A stretch of DNA of 9,452 nucleotides. It comes from Chitinophagaceae bacterium. GTDB taxonomy: Bacteria; Bacteroidota; Bacteroidia; Chitinophagales; Chitinophagaceae. Location: positions 1 through 9,452 of the forward strand of contig JAHEZA010000057.1 in the NCBI GenBank assembly GCA_023251335.1, in the 5' to 3' direction. Numbering within the stretch: the stretch's first letter is position 1; each line of letters begins with the position of its first letter. The notes beneath the pieces were generated by a model. It did no database searches, was not told the origin of the DNA, and saw only the letters and a list, made by a program, of their open reading frames with translations. Below, piece by piece: positions 7,504 to 9,452 of this stretch. The position numbers and the translations under genes were made by a program.

Positions 7504-8274
7504 ATGAACCAACAACCTAAAAGAAACTTTTTGACCCTTGTAGATGTACTTGTAAGTGCAGGTGCTGCAGTTGTAATTTTCGCTGCCTGGGCAAAATTAA
7601 CACACCAGTCTTATGCAGATACGATGCTAACAATTGGAATGTGGACAGAAACTGCCATCTTCATGGTGTATGCAATTATAGAATGGGTAAAACCAAAGCC
7701 ACACGATGTAGCTCACGTAGCAACTCCTCAAAAGGCGGTGTCTGAAGGAAATCCAGCATTAGATTCAATGGAAAAAATGATGAAAGATGCTGAAATCACT
7801 CCGGCAAATATGAAAAGGCTGGGAGAAAATTTCCAGAAGTTGGGCGTAACTGTTTCACAAATAGGTGAAGTAGGAGATGTAGTAAAATCTACCGGTGATT
7901 TTAGCGCTAAAACAAAAGAAGCTACTAACGCTCTGGGGTTGATGAAAGATGCTTACACCAGTTCTGCTGCTACAATGGGTAATTTCAATATTGCCGCTGA
8001 TAGTGCAAAAGGTTTTCATGAACAAGTACAGGTCCTCACCAAAAATCTTGGCTCACTAAATACAATCTACGAGTTAGAATTGAACGAAAGTAATAACCAT
8101 CTTAAAACGTTGAATAGTTTCTACGGCAAAATGGCTAAAGCAAGCGAAGTAATGGTCTCTACTGTTGATGACGCACAGGCAACAAAAGTCCAGATCAGTA
8201 ATTTGGCGAACAATCTTGGTAAATTAAACCAGGTGTATGGCAACATGCTAAGCGCAATGCAGGGAAGGCAATAA
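7504..8274 (+). CDS. gldL: Type IX secretion / gliding motor inner-membrane protein GldL (PorL)
   Basis: A 256-residue protein with two N-terminal transmembrane helices (about 12-31 and 41-61) in a short hairpin, then a long cytoplasmic helical tail. It is the stator-like half of the GldLM proton-driven motor; in the known complex five GldL surround two GldM. The helices carry buried charged residues expected of the family: K31 and H34 in AKLTH, E49 in WTETAIF and E60 at the end of helix two. The tail holds three related segments, LGSLNTIYE (182-190), LKTLNSFYG (200-208) and LGKLNQVYG (238-246), probably helical packing repeats. The order gldK-gldL-gldM supports the call. The leader is A/C-rich without a Shine-Dalgarno sequence, and the 180-bp gap to gldK has no TAnnTTTG element, so cotranscription is likely. 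Confidence 0.93.
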   Translation: MNQQPKRNFLTLVDVLVSAGAAVVIFAAWAKLTHQSYADTMLTIGMWTETAIFMVYAIIEWVKPKPHDVAHVATPQKAVSEGNPALDSMEKMMKDAEITPANMKRLGENFQKLGVTVSQIGEVGDVVKSTGDFSAKTKEATNALGLMKDAYTSSAATMGNFNIAADSAKGFHEQVQVLTKNLGSLNTIYELELNESNNHLKTLNSFYGKMAKASEVMVSTVDDAQATKVQISNLANNLGKLNQVYGNMLSAMQGRQ

Positions 8275-8295
8275 TAAAAACAATTTATAATCCAT

Positions 8296-8317
8296 TCCCG
8301 ATAGCTTGCTATCGGGA
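8296..8317. repeat. REP-like perfect palindrome between gldL and gldM
   Basis: TCCCGATAGC (8296-8305) and GCTATCGGGA (8308-8317) are perfect inverted copies with TT between them. In RNA this gives a 9-bp GC-containing stem with a CTTG tetraloop. It sits in the 75-bp gldL-gldM gap, 21 bp after the gldL stop, and is not followed by a T-tract. From memory, CCCGATAG...CTATCGGG palindromes are dispersed in many Bacteroidota intergenic regions, so a REP-type element is likely. A second function in mRNA stability or attenuation is possible. Confidence 0.7.
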
Positions 8318-8349
8318 CTATAGAAACTAACCCGTTAAATTTAAAAACC

Positions 8350-9452
8350 ATGGCAGGACTACCCAGAGATCCCCGGCAAAAGATGATAAACGTAATGTAC
8401 CTCGTACTTACAGCTATCCTTGCCCTGAATGTATCAAACGAGGTAATTAATGCGTTTAAAGTTGTAGATAAAAGTTTAGTAACTTCCAACACAAATATAA
8501 ATGCGTCTAACAATACTTTGTATGAATCATTAAAAGATAAGCTTACTAAACCCGAATCTAAAGAAAAAGCAGAGATTTGGGAACCAAAAGCGATGACCGC
8601 AAAAACACTTTCTGCGGATATGATGACTTATATTGACAGCTTGAAATTAGCCTTAAAAAAAGGCGCCGATTTGAGAATGAAATTCAATGGTAAGGACAGC
8701 GTAGAAGATTTCAGAGAAGATAATCTGGATGCTTCTACAAGACTTTTCGAGACCAAAGGCGAAGGTAAAATATTGAAAGATCGCTTAGATCAATACAAAG
8801 ATCAAATGCTTAATATTGATCCAACGATTAAAGCTCAATTCGCGAGCACGTTTCCGGTAACTACGGTGCCCCCTATTTCCCAAGACGGCACAAAAAAGGA
8901 TTTTACACAGGCATTCTTTCACATGACACCTACAGTAGCTGCATTAACCATGCTTAGTAAGTTTCAAAATAACATTAGGAATGCTGAAAGCATGATCGTT
9001 ACTTATTGCCACTCACAAATTGGTGCAGTAGAAGTACACATGGACCAGGTAGGCGTATTAGTGGGGCAAAATTCTAATTACTTAATGCCAGGTCAGGATT
9101 TACAAATTACAGCCGGTGTAGGCGCCTATAGCTCTGCGGCAACTCCGAGTATCTCAATTAATGGAAGTAACGTACCTGTTTCTAATGGACAAGGCACTTA
9201 CAGTACAAAAGTGAGCGGGTCTGGTGAGCATACCGTGAATGTAACGGTTACCTTTAAAGACGAGAACGGTAAAATTCAAACCAAGACAGAGCCTGTAAAA
9301 TATGTAGTAGGTACTCCGGGAGGAGCGGCAGTAATGCTTGATAAGATGAACGTGTTTTATATCGGTGTTCCAAATCCGGTAACTATTTCTTCCGGCACAG
9401 GATTGGATAAAACTCATGTAACGATGGCTGGTGGCTCTATTGACAAATCAGG
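8350..9452 (+). CDS. gldM: Type IX secretion / gliding motor periplasmic shaft protein GldM (PorM), 3'-truncated by the window edge
   Basis: The frame opens at ATG 8350 and stays open to the last base; 367 residues are visible, roughly the first two-thirds to three-quarters of a typical GldM. The N-terminus MAGLPRDPRQKMINVMYLVLTAILALNVSNEV is diagnostic: a short cytoplasmic tail and a single transmembrane helix (about 13-33). R9, Y17 and E31 fall at the positions reported as important for motor function in Flavobacterium GldM. The periplasmic part includes a helical first domain (with FFHMTPTVAALTMLSKFQNNIRNAE at 189-213), then beta-rich, Ig-like segments (from about 225, and a new one from about 318, YVVGTPGG...). 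Two GldM chains sit inside the GldL ring and transmit rotation to GldK/GldN. It follows gldL by 75 bp, across the palindrome at 8296-8317. The C-terminal domain and gldN must lie to the right. Confidence 0.95.
   Translation, partial: MAGLPRDPRQKMINVMYLVLTAILALNVSNEVINAFKVVDKSLVTSNTNINASNNTLYESLKDKLTKPESKEKAEIWEPKAMTAKTLSADMMTYIDSLKLALKKGADLRMKFNGKDSVEDFREDNLDASTRLFETKGEGKILKDRLDQYKDQMLNIDPTIKAQFASTFPVTTVPPISQDGTKKDFTQAFFHMTPTVAALTMLSKFQNNIRNAESMIVTYCHSQIGAVEVHMDQVGVLVGQNSNYLMPGQDLQITAGVGAYSSAATPSISINGSNVPVSNGQGTYSTKVSGSGEHTVNVTVTFKDENGKIQTKTEPVKYVVGTPGGAAVMLDKMNVFYIGVPNPVTISSGTGLDKTHVTMAGGSIDKS

Noticed and set aside
8296..8317. Palindrome as an intrinsic terminator of gldL
   Set aside because: The stem is good but no T-tract follows (ACTATAGAAAC), and gldM directly downstream has no promoter element of its own that I can see.
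8121..8513. Minus-strand 130-codon frame over the gldL-gldM junction
   Set aside because: It is antisense to two confidently identified genes and crosses the palindrome; nothing in the translation resembles a protein family.
1..9452. Search for a defence system, mobile element, CRISPR array, tRNA or rRNA
   Set aside because: No transposase, integrase, repeat-spacer array, toxin-antitoxin pair or structural RNA signature was seen; all substantial genes belong to known families or are an ordinary exported barrel protein.

Overview
The window reads as ordinary chromosomal DNA of a member of the Bacteroidota. The gldK-gldL-gldM cluster, found essentially only in this phylum, is the strongest sign. 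Supporting signs are the TAnnTTTG-type promoter elements, the A-rich leaders without Shine-Dalgarno sequences, and the AT-rich spacers. The GldM and GldL sequences look most like those of the Chitinophagaceae and relatives; this finer placement is an impression from sequence, not a database result.

Layout, left to right. (1) Positions 1-873 hold the 3' two-thirds of rarA, a clamp-loader-like AAA+ ATPase acting at stalled replication forks; its Walker A/B part lies outside the window. (2) A short spacer with an exact 15-bp direct repeat leads into an ElaA-type GNAT acetyltransferase (1031-1501). (3) An exported outer-membrane beta-barrel protein, loosely PorG/DUF6089-like, follows (1591-2592). 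It ends in a strong hairpin terminator whose T-tract touches the end of the convergent uvrA. (4) uvrA (5573-2685, minus strand) is complete, with both ATPase modules and its zinc-binding Cys pairs intact. (5) About 470 bp of very AT-rich DNA separate the divergent uvrA and gldK starts. A good TAnnTTTG promoter element lies close to each start, and a perfect 8-bp inverted repeat lies upstream of uvrA. (6) gldK (lipoprotein, 6043-7323), gldL (7504-8274) and the first part of gldM (8350 to the right edge) form the start of the type IX secretion / gliding motor operon. gldN would be expected just beyond the window.

How the genes work together: GldL and GldM form the inner-membrane, proton-driven rotary motor, and the GldM periplasmic shaft reaches the GldK/GldN ring under the outer membrane to energise type IX secretion. 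The key charged residues of the motor are visible in both proteins. RarA and UvrA are independent genome-maintenance genes.

I found no mobile element, CRISPR array, rRNA or tRNA gene, and no convincing new multi-gene system. The most interesting non-coding signals are a perfect REP-like palindrome between gldL and gldM, an imperfect hairpin between gldK and gldL, and the long AT-rich uvrA/gldK intergenic region.
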